From Caulobacter sp. CCH9-E1 (lineage in GTDB: Bacteria; Pseudomonadota; Alphaproteobacteria; Caulobacterales; Caulobacteraceae): a DNA stretch of 64,000 nt. The notes under the pieces are model-generated. The model had not been told where the DNA came from. It worked only from the letters and a program-made list of their open reading frames with translations, and ran no database searches. The position numbers and the translations under genes were made by a program. The DNA lies in the NCBI RefSeq assembly GCF_001556515.1, contig NZ_LSJA01000109.1, positions 1 to 64,000 on the forward strand, written 5' to 3'. Within the stretch, counting starts at the first letter, position 1; each line of letters starts with the position of its first letter. This document shows, piece after piece, positions 9,114 to 17,797 of the stretch.

Positions 9114-9127
9114 TGCCAAAATTGGCA
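9114..9127 (+). promoter_or_regulatory. Palindromic operator candidate before the tyrosine operon
   Basis: TGCCAA-AA-TTGGCA has perfect 6-bp arms in the 132-base gap between the Lrp-type gene and the aminotransferase. It shares TGCCAA with the site ahead of the regulator itself, which makes it a plausible binding site for that regulator. Confidence 0.5.
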
Positions 9128-9225
9128 TGATATGACCTAGAGGGCGTTAAACCTGGTCATGATTGCCACGTTCTGACTTCAGTCCCGCGATAAGCTGCCC
9201 GCTCTCGTCTTTTTGGAGCGGCCGC

Positions 9226-10347
9226 ATGCTCGTCCTGGATCGCAAGCCCGTCACCACCGCGCCCGCTTCGCCCATGCGGCCGGCTCTCGAGGGCGTCCAG
9301 GCCTATAAGTCCGGCATGACCCTGGCCGAGGCCGGCAAGCGCACCGGACGGTCCCAGTTCTCCAAGTTGGCCAGCAACGAGAACCTGCTGGGCGCCAGCC
9401 CCAAGGTCGCCGCCGCCGTCGCGGCCGCGATCGCCGAGCCCGAACTCTATCCTGACCCCTATTGCGAGACGCTGCGCGCCGCGATCGGCGGCCGTCTGGG
9501 CGTCGATCCTTCGAGGATCATCGTGTCGCCCGGTTCCGAGGCGTTGATCGACTATCTGTTCCGCGCCGTGCTGCACCCGGGCGACGCGCTGCTGATGTCC
9601 AGCCCGACCTTTCCAGCCTACGATATCTTCGCCCGCTGCGCCGAGGCCAAGATCGTCGATGTGCCGCGCCTGGCCAACTTCGACCTCGACGTGCCGGCCT
9701 TCAAGGCCGCCGCGGCGCAGGGGCCGAAGCTGCTGGTGCTGTGCACGCCCAACAACCCGACCGGCAACGCCCTGACCGCCTCGGACATCGAGGAGATCCT
9801 GTCGGTCACGCCGCGTTCGACCCTGGTCTTCGTCGACGAGGCCTATCGCGAGTACCACGAGGCCTTCGACACCTTCGCCCTGCTGGACGCCTGGGGCGGT
9901 CCCTGGGTCTCGGCCCGCACCTTCTCCAAGGCCTATGGCCTGGCCGGCCTGCGCGTGGGCTACGGCATCGCCTCGTCGGCCGAGCTGGTCGGCTATCTCG
10001 ACCGCCTGCGGCCGGCTTTCAACGTCACCGCCGTCAGCCAGGCCGCCGCCCTGGCCGCCTGGAACGATCCCGAGCACCTAGCCCGCACCGTCGCCCTGAC
10101 CATCGCCGAGCGCGGCCGCATCGAGGCGGCGCTGGACGACCTGGGCGTCGAGCATACCCGCAGCCAGGCCAATTTCGTCTTCCTGCGCGCGCCCGCTGGT
10201 CCCGACGCGACCGCCGCGCGTTTGTTGCAGGAGGGGCTGATCATCCGTCCGACGCCGGTCGCCGGCGGCTGGGTCCGGATCACCATCGGCCGGCCGGCCG
10301 ACAACGACGCCCTGATCGCCGCTCTGCCGGCGGCGCTGGCGAAATAA
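9226..10347 (+). CDS. PLP-dependent aminotransferase (HisC-like), probably aromatic-specific
   Basis: Class I/II fold aminotransferase of 373 residues. Visible features are KLASNENLLG, the cofactor region SPGSEALIDYLF, CTPNNPTGN, FVDEAYREY, and the PLP-binding Lys235 in TFSKAYGLAGLRVGYG. By sequence it belongs to the histidinol-phosphate aminotransferase group. Its place as first gene before HPD and HmgA implies that it converts tyrosine to 4-hydroxyphenylpyruvate; this is inferred from context. GGAG (9215-9218) precedes the ATG. The next gene begins 23 bases downstream. Confidence 0.85.
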   Translation: MLVLDRKPVTTAPASPMRPALEGVQAYKSGMTLAEAGKRTGRSQFSKLASNENLLGASPKVAAAVAAAIAEPELYPDPYCETLRAAIGGRLGVDPSRIIVSPGSEALIDYLFRAVLHPGDALLMSSPTFPAYDIFARCAEAKIVDVPRLANFDLDVPAFKAAAAQGPKLLVLCTPNNPTGNALTASDIEEILSVTPRSTLVFVDEAYREYHEAFDTFALLDAWGGPWVSARTFSKAYGLAGLRVGYGIASSAELVGYLDRLRPAFNVTAVSQAAALAAWNDPEHLARTVALTIAERGRIEAALDDLGVEHTRSQANFVFLRAPAGPDATAARLLQEGLIIRPTPVAGGWVRITIGRPADNDALIAALPAALAK

Positions 10348-10370
10348 GAATTCTAGGGAGAGAGCCGCCC

Positions 10371-11444
10371 ATGACCCTCGTCACCGACCAGAACCCCCTG
10401 GGCCTCGACGGCTTCGAGTTCGTCGAGTTCACCAGCCCCGATCCGGCCGCCATGAAGGCGCTGATCGAGCAACTGGGCTTCGTCGCCGCCAGCCAGCATC
10501 CGACCAAGGCCGCGACCCGCTACAAGCAGGGCCGCATCAACCTGATCGTCAACGAGGAGCCGGCCGGCCAGGTCGCCGACTTCCGCGCCGAGCATGGTCC
10601 GTCGGCCAACGGCATGGCCTTCCGGGTCGAGGACGCAGAGCAGGCCTATGCGGACGCGATCAGGCGCGGCGCCAAGCCCGCCGACGCCAGCCATTCCCTG
10701 CTGGGCGAGGGCGCCAAGGTGCTGGAAGGCATCGGCGGGTCCTTGCTCTATCTCATCGACCGCTATGGCGACGCCGGCACGATCTATGACAGCTGGGAGC
10801 AGGTTCCGGGCGCTGCCCTGGCCGAGGCCAAGAACAATGTCGGGCTCGACCTGCTGGACCACCTGACCCACAACGTCAAGCGCGGCCAGATGCGGACCTG
10901 GTCGACCTTCTACAACCAGGTCTTCGGCTTCGAGGAGCAGAAGTACTTCGACATCAAGGGCCAGGCGACCGGCCTGTTCAGCCAGGCGATGATCGCGCCC
11001 GACAAGGCCATCCGCATCCCGCTGAACGAAAGCCAGGACGACAAGAGCCAGATCGAGGAGTTCATCCGCCAGTACAATGGCGAGGGCATCCAGCACCTGG
11101 CCCTGACCACCGACAATATCTACGACACCGTCGAGAAGCTGCGCGCCCGGGGCGTGAAGCTGCAGGACACGATCGAGACTTATTACGAACTGGTCGACAA
11201 GCGCGTGCCCGGCCACGGCGAGGACCTGGAGCGCCTGCGCAAGAACCGCATCCTGATCGACGGCGCCGTCGGCGAGGAGGGGCTGTTGCTGCAGATCTTC
11301 ACCGAGAACCTGTTTGGCCCGATCTTCTTCGAGATCATCCAGCGCAAGGGCAACGAAGGCTTCGGCAACGGCAACTTCCAGGCCCTGTTCGAAAGCATCG
11401 AGCTGGATCAGATCCGCCGCGGGGTGATCACGGTCGAGGCTTGA
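10371..11444 (+). CDS. hpd: 4-hydroxyphenylpyruvate dioxygenase
   Basis: Non-haem Fe(II) dioxygenase that converts 4-hydroxyphenylpyruvate to homogentisate. The 357 residues form two vicinal-oxygen-chelate domains. The iron ligands are visible as His in LLDHLTHNV, His in [12 protein letters not shown], and Glu in [14 protein letters not shown], followed by the conserved [16 protein letters not shown]-terminus. GGGAGAGA lies before the ATG, 23 bases after the aminotransferase. The start is fixed by the family's N-terminus ([13 protein letters not shown]). Confidence 0.96.
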   Translation: MTLVTDQNPLGLDGFEFVEFTSPDPAAMKALIEQLGFVAASQHPTKAATRYKQGRINLIVNEEPAGQVADFRAEHGPSANGMAFRVEDAEQAYADAIRRGAKPADASHSLLGEGAKVLEGIGGSLLYLIDRYGDAGTIYDSWEQVPGAALAEAKNNVGLDLLDHLTHNVKRGQMRTWSTFYNQVFGFEEQKYFDIKGQATGLFSQAMIAPDKAIRIPLNESQDDKSQIEEFIRQYNGEGIQHLALTTDNIYDTVEKLRARGVKLQDTIETYYELVDKRVPGHGEDLERLRKNRILIDGAVGEEGLLLQIFTENLFGPIFFEIIQRKGNEGFGNGNFQALFESIELDQIRRGVITVEA

Positions 11445-11514
11445 TCCAAGCCTAACCTTGCAGGCCGTCCGGGATGACACTGTAATTGTGCTCAAGAAAT
11501 TGAGAGGGGCGTCG

Positions 11515-12792
11515 ATGGACCTCCGCTACCAAACCGGCTTTGGCTCCTATTTCGAGACCGAGGCGCATCCCGGCGCCCTGCCGGTGGGGCAGAACTCGCC
11601 GCAGAAGGTTCCGTTCGGCCTCTATGCCGAGCAACTGTCGGGCTCGGCCTTCACCGCGCCGCGTCATGAAAACCGGCGTAGCTGGCTGTACCGCCTGCGG
11701 CCCAGCGCCGGGCACGGGCCTTACACGCCTTATGCCCAGAACAAGCTAGTCTCGACCTTTGGCGAACCCGTGACCCCCAACCGCCTGCGCTGGAACCCGC
11801 TGGAAATCCCGGCCGCGCCGACCGACTTCGTCGACGGCCTTGTCACCCTGGCCGGCAACGCCGACGCCGGGACGCTGTCGGGCATCGGCGTTCACGTCTA
11901 TCTCGCCAACGCCTCGATGAAGGGGCGGGTGTTCTACGACGCCGACGGTGAGCTCCTGATCGTTCCGCAGCAGGGCGTGCTGACCCTGGTCACCGAGTTT
12001 GGCGTGCTGACCGCCGGCCCAGGCCACATCGCCGTCATCCCGCGCGGCGTGCGCTTCCGGGTCGAGGTCGACGGACCCTCGCGCGGCTATGTCTGCGAGA
12101 ACTACGGCGCGGCCTTTCGCCTGCCGGAGCTCGGGCCCATCGGCGCCAATGGCCTTGCCAATCCGCGCGACTTCGAGGCGCCCGTGGCCGCCTTCGAGGA
12201 CGTGGATGCGCCGACGGAGGTGATCCAGAAGTTCCAGGGCGCGTTGTGGGCGGCCGCTTGGGATCACAGCCCGCTGGACGTGGTGGCCTGGCACGGCAAT
12301 CTCGCGCCGTACCGCTATGATCTCTCACGGTTCAACACGATCAACACGGTCAGCTACGACCACCCCGACCCGTCGATCTTCACGGTGCTGACCTCGCCCA
12401 GCGACACGCCGGGCGTCGCCAATTGCGACTTCGTGATCTTCCCGCCGCGCTGGATGGTGGCCGAGCACACCTTCCGCCCACCCTGGTTCCACCGCAACGT
12501 GATGAGCGAATTCATGGGGCTGGTCCATGGCGCCTATGACGCCAAGGAGGGCGGCTTCGTGCCTGGCGGCGCGTCTTTGCATAACTGCATGAGCGATCAC
12601 GGCCCCGACGTGGCCAGCCACCGCAAGGCCACCGAGGCCGAGTTGGCGCCGCACAAGGTCGACGGAACCCTGGCCTTCATGTTCGAAAGCCGCTGGGTGA
12701 TCCGGCCGACCAAGTTCGCGCTGGAGACTTCGGCGCTTCAGGACGACTATGACGCCTGCTGGGCGGGCTTCCCCAAGGCTCGCTTGCCGTAA
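11515..12792 (+). CDS. hmgA: Homogentisate 1,2-dioxygenase
   Basis: Fe(II) ring-cleavage enzyme that converts homogentisate to maleylacetoacetate. The 425 residues match the family length. The cupin-like C-terminal part shows the metal and active-site signatures [15 protein letters not shown] and [12 protein letters not shown]. The N-terminus [13 protein letters not shown] is typical. GAGAGGGG (11501-11508) precedes ATG 11515. Third gene of the tyrosine operon, 70 bases after hpd. Confidence 0.96.
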   Translation: MDLRYQTGFGSYFETEAHPGALPVGQNSPQKVPFGLYAEQLSGSAFTAPRHENRRSWLYRLRPSAGHGPYTPYAQNKLVSTFGEPVTPNRLRWNPLEIPAAPTDFVDGLVTLAGNADAGTLSGIGVHVYLANASMKGRVFYDADGELLIVPQQGVLTLVTEFGVLTAGPGHIAVIPRGVRFRVEVDGPSRGYVCENYGAAFRLPELGPIGANGLANPRDFEAPVAAFEDVDAPTEVIQKFQGALWAAAWDHSPLDVVAWHGNLAPYRYDLSRFNTINTVSYDHPDPSIFTVLTSPSDTPGVANCDFVIFPPRWMVAEHTFRPPWFHRNVMSEFMGLVHGAYDAKEGGFVPGGASLHNCMSDHGPDVASHRKATEAELAPHKVDGTLAFMFESRWVIRPTKFALETSALQDDYDACWAGFPKARLP

Positions 12793-12814
12793 CAACAACA
12801 AGAAGGAAGCGCCG

Positions 12815-13822
12815 ATGAAGCTCGCGTCTCTCAAGGGCGGCCGCGACGGCCGGCTGGTGGTGGTGTCCAACGACCTGGCCTGGTTCACCGACGCAGGCAC
12901 GGTTGCGCCGACCCTGCAGGCCGCTCTGGACAATTGGGACCATTGCGAGCCGCTGCTTCGCGGCCTGGCCGAGAGCCTCGAGCACGGCGCCGTGCCGCGC
13001 GAGCGTTTCCACGAGCACGACGCCGCCAGCCCGCTGCCGCGCGCCTATCAGTGGGTGGACGGCTCGGCCTATGTGAACCACGTGCAGCTGGTGCGGAAGG
13101 CGCGCGGGGCCGAGATGCCCGAGAGCTTCTGGACCGATCCGCTGATGTACCAGGGCGCGTCCGACGGCTTCCTCAATCCGCGCGATCCGATCCCGCTGGC
13201 CGACGCCAGCTGGGGCTGCGATCTGGAGGGGGAGATCGCCGTAATTACCGGCGACGTGTCGCTGGGCGCCAGCCGCGAGGAGGCCCTGTCCGCCATTCGC
13301 CTGGTCATGCTCTGCAACGACGTCTCCCTGCGCAACCTGATCCCCGGCGAACTGGCGAAGGGCTTTGGCTTCCTGCAGTCCAAGCCCGCCAGCGCCTTCT
13401 CGCCGGTGGCGGTGACCCCTGACGCGCTGGGCGAGGCCTGGAAGGACGGCAAGCTGCATGGCGCGCTGCTGGTCGAGCTGGACGGCAAGGACTTTGGTCG
13501 CGCCGACGCCGGCGTCGACATGACTTTCGACTTTGGGACCCTGGTGGCGCACGCCGCCAAGACCCGGCCCCTCTGCGCCGGCACGATCGTCGGCTCGGGC
13601 ACGGTCAGCAACCGCGACGCCGACGGCGGTCCCGGCAAGCCGGTCAGCGAGGGCGGTCTGGGCTATTCGTGCCTGGCCGAGCTGCGCACCGTCGAGACCA
13701 TTCTACACGGCGCGCCCAAGACGCCGTTCCTGCTGGGCGGCGACACGATCCGCATCGAGATGAAGGACGCCAAGGGCCATTCGATCTTCGGCGCCATCGA
13801 GCAGACGGTCGAGCGGATTTGA
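12815..13822 (+). CDS. Fumarylacetoacetate hydrolase family protein (fumarylacetoacetase)
   Basis: A 335-residue enzyme of the FAH fold that should hydrolyse fumarylacetoacetate to fumarate and acetoacetate, the last step of tyrosine breakdown. The metal-binding acidic motif CDLEGEIAVITGD and the later LSAIRLVMLCNDVS and GTVSNRD segments fit the short bacterial FAH subtype. AGAAGGA precedes the ATG, 22 bases after hmgA. Its specificity is inferred from the operon, since FAH-fold proteins act on several beta-diketo acids. No maleylacetoacetate isomerase gene lies beside it. Confidence 0.9.
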   Translation: MKLASLKGGRDGRLVVVSNDLAWFTDAGTVAPTLQAALDNWDHCEPLLRGLAESLEHGAVPRERFHEHDAASPLPRAYQWVDGSAYVNHVQLVRKARGAEMPESFWTDPLMYQGASDGFLNPRDPIPLADASWGCDLEGEIAVITGDVSLGASREEALSAIRLVMLCNDVSLRNLIPGELAKGFGFLQSKPASAFSPVAVTPDALGEAWKDGKLHGALLVELDGKDFGRADAGVDMTFDFGTLVAHAAKTRPLCAGTIVGSGTVSNRDADGGPGKPVSEGGLGYSCLAELRTVETILHGAPKTPFLLGGDTIRIEMKDAKGHSIFGAIEQTVERI

Positions 13823-14193
13823 CGGACGAAAACGCGGCGGCGGGCCGTGTCTGGGCGACGCCGGCCGGGGTCAATCTGGGACCGCTGGACCTGATCAAGG
13901 ACGGCGGCGCGCGTAACTATGTCCTCCAGATCGGCGACAAGCGCTTTCACGGCTTCGTGGTCCGGAAGGGCGAGGCGGTGTTCGGCTATGTCGATCGCTG
14001 CCCGCACGCCGGCCTGCCGCTGGCGCAGCAGCTCGACCACTACCTGACCCCTGACGGCCGCCTGATCGCCTGTTCCTGGCATGGCGCGGTGTTCACGGTG
14101 GAGGCGGGCGCCTGCGTCGGCGGACCGTGCGTCGGGGCCAAGCTCGCGCCCTGGCCCGTGGAGACGCGCGAGGGGCGGGTCTTCACCGCCTGA
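13819..14193 (+). CDS. Rieske [2Fe-2S] ferredoxin-like protein
   Basis: A 124-residue cytoplasmic protein with the Rieske cluster ligands Cys61-Pro-His63 and Cys85-x2-His88 (RCPHAG and CSWHGA). No transmembrane helix or oxygenase domain is present, so it is a free ferredoxin-like protein. The most likely start is TTG 13819, which overlaps the upstream stop codon in the form TTGA. No ATG is available. It is the last gene of the tyrosine operon, where such a protein is not a standard pathway member. It may supply electrons to an aromatic oxygenase or protect the iron dioxygenases; neither role is shown. Confidence 0.85.
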   Translation: MTDENAAAGRVWATPAGVNLGPLDLIKDGGARNYVLQIGDKRFHGFVVRKGEAVFGYVDRCPHAGLPLAQQLDHYLTPDGRLIACSWHGAVFTVEAGACVGGPCVGAKLAPWPVETREGRVFTA

Positions 14194-14199
14194 CAGGCC

Positions 14200-14238
14200 A
14201 AAAAAGAACGGCCGCCTTCCAGGAGGAGAAGGCGGCCG
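14200..14238 (-). terminator. Minus-strand intrinsic terminator between convergent operons
   Basis: A perfect 11-bp stem (CGGCCGCCTTC at 14209-14219 with 14228-14238). On the minus strand a run of six T follows (AAAAAA at 14200-14205), so it terminates transcription arriving from the right. It may also protect the 3' end of the tyrosine operon. Confidence 0.7.
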
Positions 14239-14350
14239 AGTCATTGGGAGGAAACGCCCCCGAAAGGGCTGAATTCCATATAGACGTTTGAATCGATCCC
14301 GACAACGTTGTCAGGGAAATTATTTCGCGTGACGGTGAAATCGTCTGGTC

Positions 14351-14389
14351 CGCTCTCCCGGCGCGAAGAGGCGTCGCGCCGGGAGAGCG
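14351..14389. terminator. Perfect 15-bp hairpin after the RidA-like gene
   Basis: CGCTCTCCCGGCGCG (14351-14365) pairs perfectly with 14375-14389 across a 9-base loop. It lies nine bases beyond the stop of the minus-strand gene and lacks a T tract on either strand. It is probably a transcript-end stabiliser or a Rho-independent pause. Confidence 0.6.
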
Positions 14390-14398
14390 AGAACGGCC

Positions 14399-14881
14399 TT
14401 ACTTCTTCTTCGCGGCCTGGACCTCGATCTCGACCAGCATGCCGTCTTGGACCAGCGCGGTGATCTGGCTGGTGATGCGGGCGGGCTTGTTGGGCTGGGT
14501 CGCGGTGCCGAAATAGGTCTTGTAGCCCTCCATCATGCCGGCGAAGTCCATCTTGCCGCCCTTGGCGGGGTCGCCGACGAGCAGGACGCGCATCATCACG
14601 ACGTCGGCCATGGTCGCGCCTTGGCTCTTCAGGGCGGCCTCGATGCGGCCCAGCACGCCCAGGGTCTGGGTCTTGGTGTCGCCGAACTTGGCCACGCCCG
14701 TGGCCTTCTCGTCGATGACCGGCGGAGTCATGCCCGAGACGTAGATGGTGTCGTAGCCTGCCGGCACGGTGACGACGCTGGCGATGGCCGCTTTCGGGTC
14801 GCCGCCGCGGACGATGTCTTGGGCGTGGGCGGCGCCGGCGAGGGCGCAGAGGCCAGCGGCGAGGGCGATAAGGCGTTTCAT
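14399..14881 (-). CDS. Secreted RidA (YjgF/L-PSP) family protein, probable periplasmic imine deaminase
   Basis: A 160-residue protein with a clear signal peptide (MKRLIALAAG...AHA, cleavage near residue 20) ahead of a complete RidA domain. The Arg that corresponds to the catalytic arginine of RidA is present in PARITSQITAL, and the conserved C-terminus LVEIEVQA follows. RidA proteins hydrolyse reactive enamines and imines to carbonyl compounds plus ammonia. Most are cytoplasmic, so export is notable. It is the last gene of an operon with an exported flavin amine oxidase, whose immediate product is an imine. The ATG has GGGAGAG upstream. Confidence 0.85.
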   Translation of the reverse strand: MKRLIALAAGLCALAGAAHAQDIVRGGDPKAAIASVVTVPAGYDTIYVSGMTPPVIDEKATGVAKFGDTKTQTLGVLGRIEAALKSQGATMADVVMMRVLLVGDPAKGGKMDFAGMMEGYKTYFGTATQPNKPARITSQITALVQDGMLVEIEVQAAKKK

Positions 14882-14904
14882 GGGTCTCTCCCGTTCAGAT
14901 GAGG

Positions 14905-15297
14905 TTAGTGGGCCTGCAGACCGCGGGCGCTGGCTTGGGCCTTGGCGGCCGCGCGGGCGGCGGCGACGTCGGTCGGCTTGATCCCCGACGCCTTGTTGCT
15001 CCACGACGAGCGCACATAGGTCAGGATGGACGCCAGATCGGCGTCTGTCAGGTCGTCCTTGAAGGCGGGCATGCCCGCGCGACCATTCAGGACCGTGGTG
15101 ATCACCACCTTCGGCGGGCCTTGGACCAGGGGCGCTCCGTCCAGCGGCGGAAAGGCGCCCTTGACGCCCTTGCCGGTGGCTTGGTGACAGGCCGAGCAGT
15201 TGTCCATGAACAGAGACTTGCCGTCGGCGGACGCGATCGCCGGAGCGGCGAGCCCGCCAGCGAGCGCCAAGGCGGCGAGACGATAGGCGAAGGTCAT
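14905..15297 (-). CDS. Periplasmic mono-haem c-type cytochrome
   Basis: A 130-residue small class I cytochrome c. It has a signal peptide (about 1-23), the haem-binding motif Cys34-Ser-Ala-Cys37-His38, and a likely axial methionine in GRAGMPAF (Met76). It lies 19 bases after the amine oxidase stop and 23 bases before the RidA-like start. It is the natural electron acceptor for the flavoenzyme, which would then act as a dehydrogenase feeding the respiratory chain rather than making peroxide; this role is inferred from position. Confidence 0.88.
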   Translation of the reverse strand: MTFAYRLAALALAGGLAAPAIASADGKSLFMDNCSACHQATGKGVKGAFPPLDGAPLVQGPPKVVITTVLNGRAGMPAFKDDLTDADLASILTYVRSSWSNKASGIKPTDVAAARAAAKAQASARGLQAH

Positions 15298-15316
15298 ACG
15301 TTTCCCCGGTGCTTTC

Positions 15317-16921
15317 TTACGCTTGCTGGACGCGGGCGTGGATCTTGGCGATCTGCTGCCAAGCCGACTCGATAGCGCCGGCCTGCCAGCCGCCTAGGTA
15401 GCTCAGGTGCTCGCCGGCCAGATAGAGGCGGCCGTCGGGCTCGCAGAGAACTGGATAGGCTTCCTTGCGCCCGGTCTGGCTCCACTCGGCCCAGCCGCCC
15501 AGATTGTACTCGGCCAGGTGCCAGCTGAACGAGAAGGCGTTCTCGAAGCTCTCGGCGTATTCGGGGAAGATCTTCTGGCCGGCGGCCACCGCGAAGGCGG
15601 CGCGGTCGGCGGGGGTCTTGGCGCTGATCCGGGCCGCCTCGCCGCCGAAGGCGTAGTAGCCCAGCAGCACGCCCTTCTGCCCCTGCCAGCCGTACGAGGG
15701 CAGGGTGATCGAGTTGATCCCCGGCAGGTCCGTATAGACGTGACCGCCGTAGATGTGATGCTTCTCTTCCCAGAAGCGGTTCTTCATCTGCAGGCCGATC
15801 TTGTTGACCGGAGCGTAGGAGACTCCGGCCATCGCGGCCTTGAACGGCGCCGAGGCGTCGAGGTCGATCTGCTTCAGCACGCTGAGCGGGATGGTGCACA
15901 GGCAGTAGTCGGCCGTGACCTCGCCGGCCTTACCGTCCGCGCCCTTGAACGAGACGGTCACGCCGCTGGGCGACTGCTTGATCTTTTCGACAACGGTCGA
16001 GTAGCGGATCATCGGCCCGACGTGCTTTTCGAAGCCCTTGGCGATCTGGTCCATGCCGCCGATCGGCTGCAGCATGGTGCGCTGCTGCTCGTAGCCGGTG
16101 ACCGAGCTCAGGACGCGCCAGGCGTTGCTGTCGAGCACGTCCTTGAAGGCGAACGGCGGCAGCTCCTTGCCAGGCCCCGGGTCGACGCCGGCGCCCGGAT
16201 GAACCGAGAAGCCGCGGCCTTCGGTGCCCTTGTAGGTCAGGTCCGTCTTGGACAGGCGACCTTCGTTGACCAGGTAGGCGATGAACTTCTCGCGATCGAG
16301 GCCCGAGAGCGGGGCGTCGAGTTGGCCCTGGCTGGCGGCCTTGGCCACCACCTCGGCCGTATAGCCGCGGATGTCGGCGGCGATCTCGCCCTTGCGCACC
16401 GGCTTGCCGGCCAGCGGGCCCGAGGCCTTCTCGAAATAGACGTAGGACGCGTCGTTGTCGTTGACGAAGCTTTCCAGCGGCACGCCGAATTGCTTGGTGT
16501 AGTGCAGGGTCGAGCGGTGGTGGTACGGGATGCGCCACGGACCGTGGTTGATGTAGTGGCCCTCGTCGAACTCGCAGGTCTGGGTGTTGCCGATCAGGTC
16601 GGTGTGCTTGAAGCCCTTGCGCGCGGTCTGGCAGCGGCCGCCGGCGAACGATCGGGCCTCCAGCACCTGCACCTGATAGCCGGCCTTGCTGAGCTCGTAG
16701 GCGGCGGTCATGCCCGCCAGGCCCGCGCCCAGGATCACGATCTTGGTGTTCTTGGCGCCGCCAGCCAGCGTGGGCGGCAGCTCGGTGGCCGAGGCTTGGC
16801 TGAAGCCCAGGGCCTCCATGCCCGACAGCACCAGCGACATGCCGCCGACCGCGGCCAAGCTTTCGAAGAAACGCCGACGCGTGAGAACGCCGCCCGCCGT
16901 CACAGAATCCAATCCACTCAT
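15317..16921 (-). CDS. Tat-exported FAD-dependent amine oxidase/dehydrogenase
   Basis: A 534-residue flavin amine oxidase (monoamine oxidase/L-amino-acid oxidase fold). A Tat signal is visible (TRRRFF at 14-19, then a hydrophobic stretch). The FAD dinucleotide loop is GAGLAG (65-70), followed by VQVLEARSFAGGRCQT, and the C-terminal flavin-contact segment is YLAGEHLSYLGGWQAGAIESA. It should oxidise an amine or amino acid to the imine in the periplasm. The substrate cannot be read from sequence. ATG 16921 has GGGGA just upstream. First gene of a three-gene operon with a cytochrome c and a RidA-like protein. Confidence 0.88.
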   Translation of the reverse strand: MSGLDSVTAGGVLTRRRFFESLAAVGGMSLVLSGMEALGFSQASATELPPTLAGGAKNTKIVILGAGLAGMTAAYELSKAGYQVQVLEARSFAGGRCQTARKGFKHTDLIGNTQTCEFDEGHYINHGPWRIPYHHRSTLHYTKQFGVPLESFVNDNDASYVYFEKASGPLAGKPVRKGEIAADIRGYTAEVVAKAASQGQLDAPLSGLDREKFIAYLVNEGRLSKTDLTYKGTEGRGFSVHPGAGVDPGPGKELPPFAFKDVLDSNAWRVLSSVTGYEQQRTMLQPIGGMDQIAKGFEKHVGPMIRYSTVVEKIKQSPSGVTVSFKGADGKAGEVTADYCLCTIPLSVLKQIDLDASAPFKAAMAGVSYAPVNKIGLQMKNRFWEEKHHIYGGHVYTDLPGINSITLPSYGWQGQKGVLLGYYAFGGEAARISAKTPADRAAFAVAAGQKIFPEYAESFENAFSFSWHLAEYNLGGWAEWSQTGRKEAYPVLCEPDGRLYLAGEHLSYLGGWQAGAIESAWQQIAKIHARVQQA

Positions 16922-17186
16922 CAATCCCCGCCCTTGTCCTTGGCCGAACGGCGATCCAGCGTTCGGCGTCGCGCCGGCCGTACTGACCGGAACGGGGGGT
17001 ATCTCGAAATCCAGGCCTGCGCGGCGCAATCCGTTTTCAGTCGAGACGTGGACTGACAGGTTGGACGCCTGACCATTGGGCGCCTGGAGCCGGTTTTGAG
17101 CGATCGGTGGGCGAGGCGGAAAGATCGTCGCGGACTCGCCGAATCCTTGTTTTTCTCACAACCCCGCGTCGTCCCATGGGAGCGTC

Positions 17187-17732
17187 ATGACCTTTCCAGC
17201 CCGAGCTCTCCGCCTGCGCCTCGCCCGGCCCGAAGACATGCCGGTTCTGTCGGCTCTCATGGACCGCGCGATCGGCGAACTGCTGCCGGCCTTCCTTCCG
17301 CCCGAAGGCGTCAAGGCGTCCTATGAGGTGATGGGGCTGGACACTCAGCTGGTCGCCGACGGCACCTACTTCGTCGTCGAGGACGGAGACGCGATCGCCG
17401 GATGCGGTGGTTGGAGTCGCCGGGCCACCTTGTTCGGCGGCGACCATTCGGCGGGGCGCGATGCGGCCCTGCTGGACCCGGCCAAGGACGCCGCGCGGGT
17501 GCGGGCGATGTACACTCACCCCGATCACGCAAGGAAGGGCGTCGGGCGGATGATCCTCGACGCCTGCGAGGACGCGGCGCGGCGCGAAGGCTTCACGCGC
17601 GCCGAGATGGCGGCGACCATGGGCGGCGTCCCGCTGTATCGCGCCTGCGGCTATCACGACATCGAGCCGTTCGAGGCTGAGACCTCGTCCGGCTACCGCG
17701 TGCCGCTGATCCGGATGGGCAAGGCGCTCTGA
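17187..17732 (+). CDS. GNAT-family N-acetyltransferase
   Basis: A 181-residue acetyltransferase. The acetyl-CoA-binding motif A is visible as MYTHPDHARKGVGRMIL (about residues 110-126), and the C-terminal part reads VPLYRACGYHDIEPFE. The acceptor substrate is not predictable. GGGAG lies just before the ATG. Divergent from the amine oxidase operon across a 265-base gap with no recognisable gene. It converges on the TonB receptor, with which it shares a terminator. Confidence 0.85.
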   Translation: MTFPARALRLRLARPEDMPVLSALMDRAIGELLPAFLPPEGVKASYEVMGLDTQLVADGTYFVVEDGDAIAGCGGWSRRATLFGGDHSAGRDAALLDPAKDAARVRAMYTHPDHARKGVGRMILDACEDAARREGFTRAEMAATMGGVPLYRACGYHDIEPFEAETSSGYRVPLIRMGKAL

Positions 17733-17742
17733 CCCCCCAAGC

Positions 17743-17772
17743 AAAAGGGGCGGACCTTTCGATCCGCCCCTT
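17743..17772. terminator. Bidirectional terminator between the GNAT gene and the TonB receptor gene
   Basis: A perfect 10-bp stem (AAGGGGCGGA at 17745-17754 with 17763-17772). The A tract at 17743-17746 becomes a T tract for minus-strand transcription from the TonB receptor gene. Confidence 0.75.
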
Positions 17773-17797
17773 CGCGTTGTGGCGCTGAACCCTCGTC

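Noticed and set aside
15407..17056. Long open frame opposite the amine oxidase gene
   Set aside because: The composition is that of a reverse-strand shadow. The minus-strand protein has a full FAD-binding signature.
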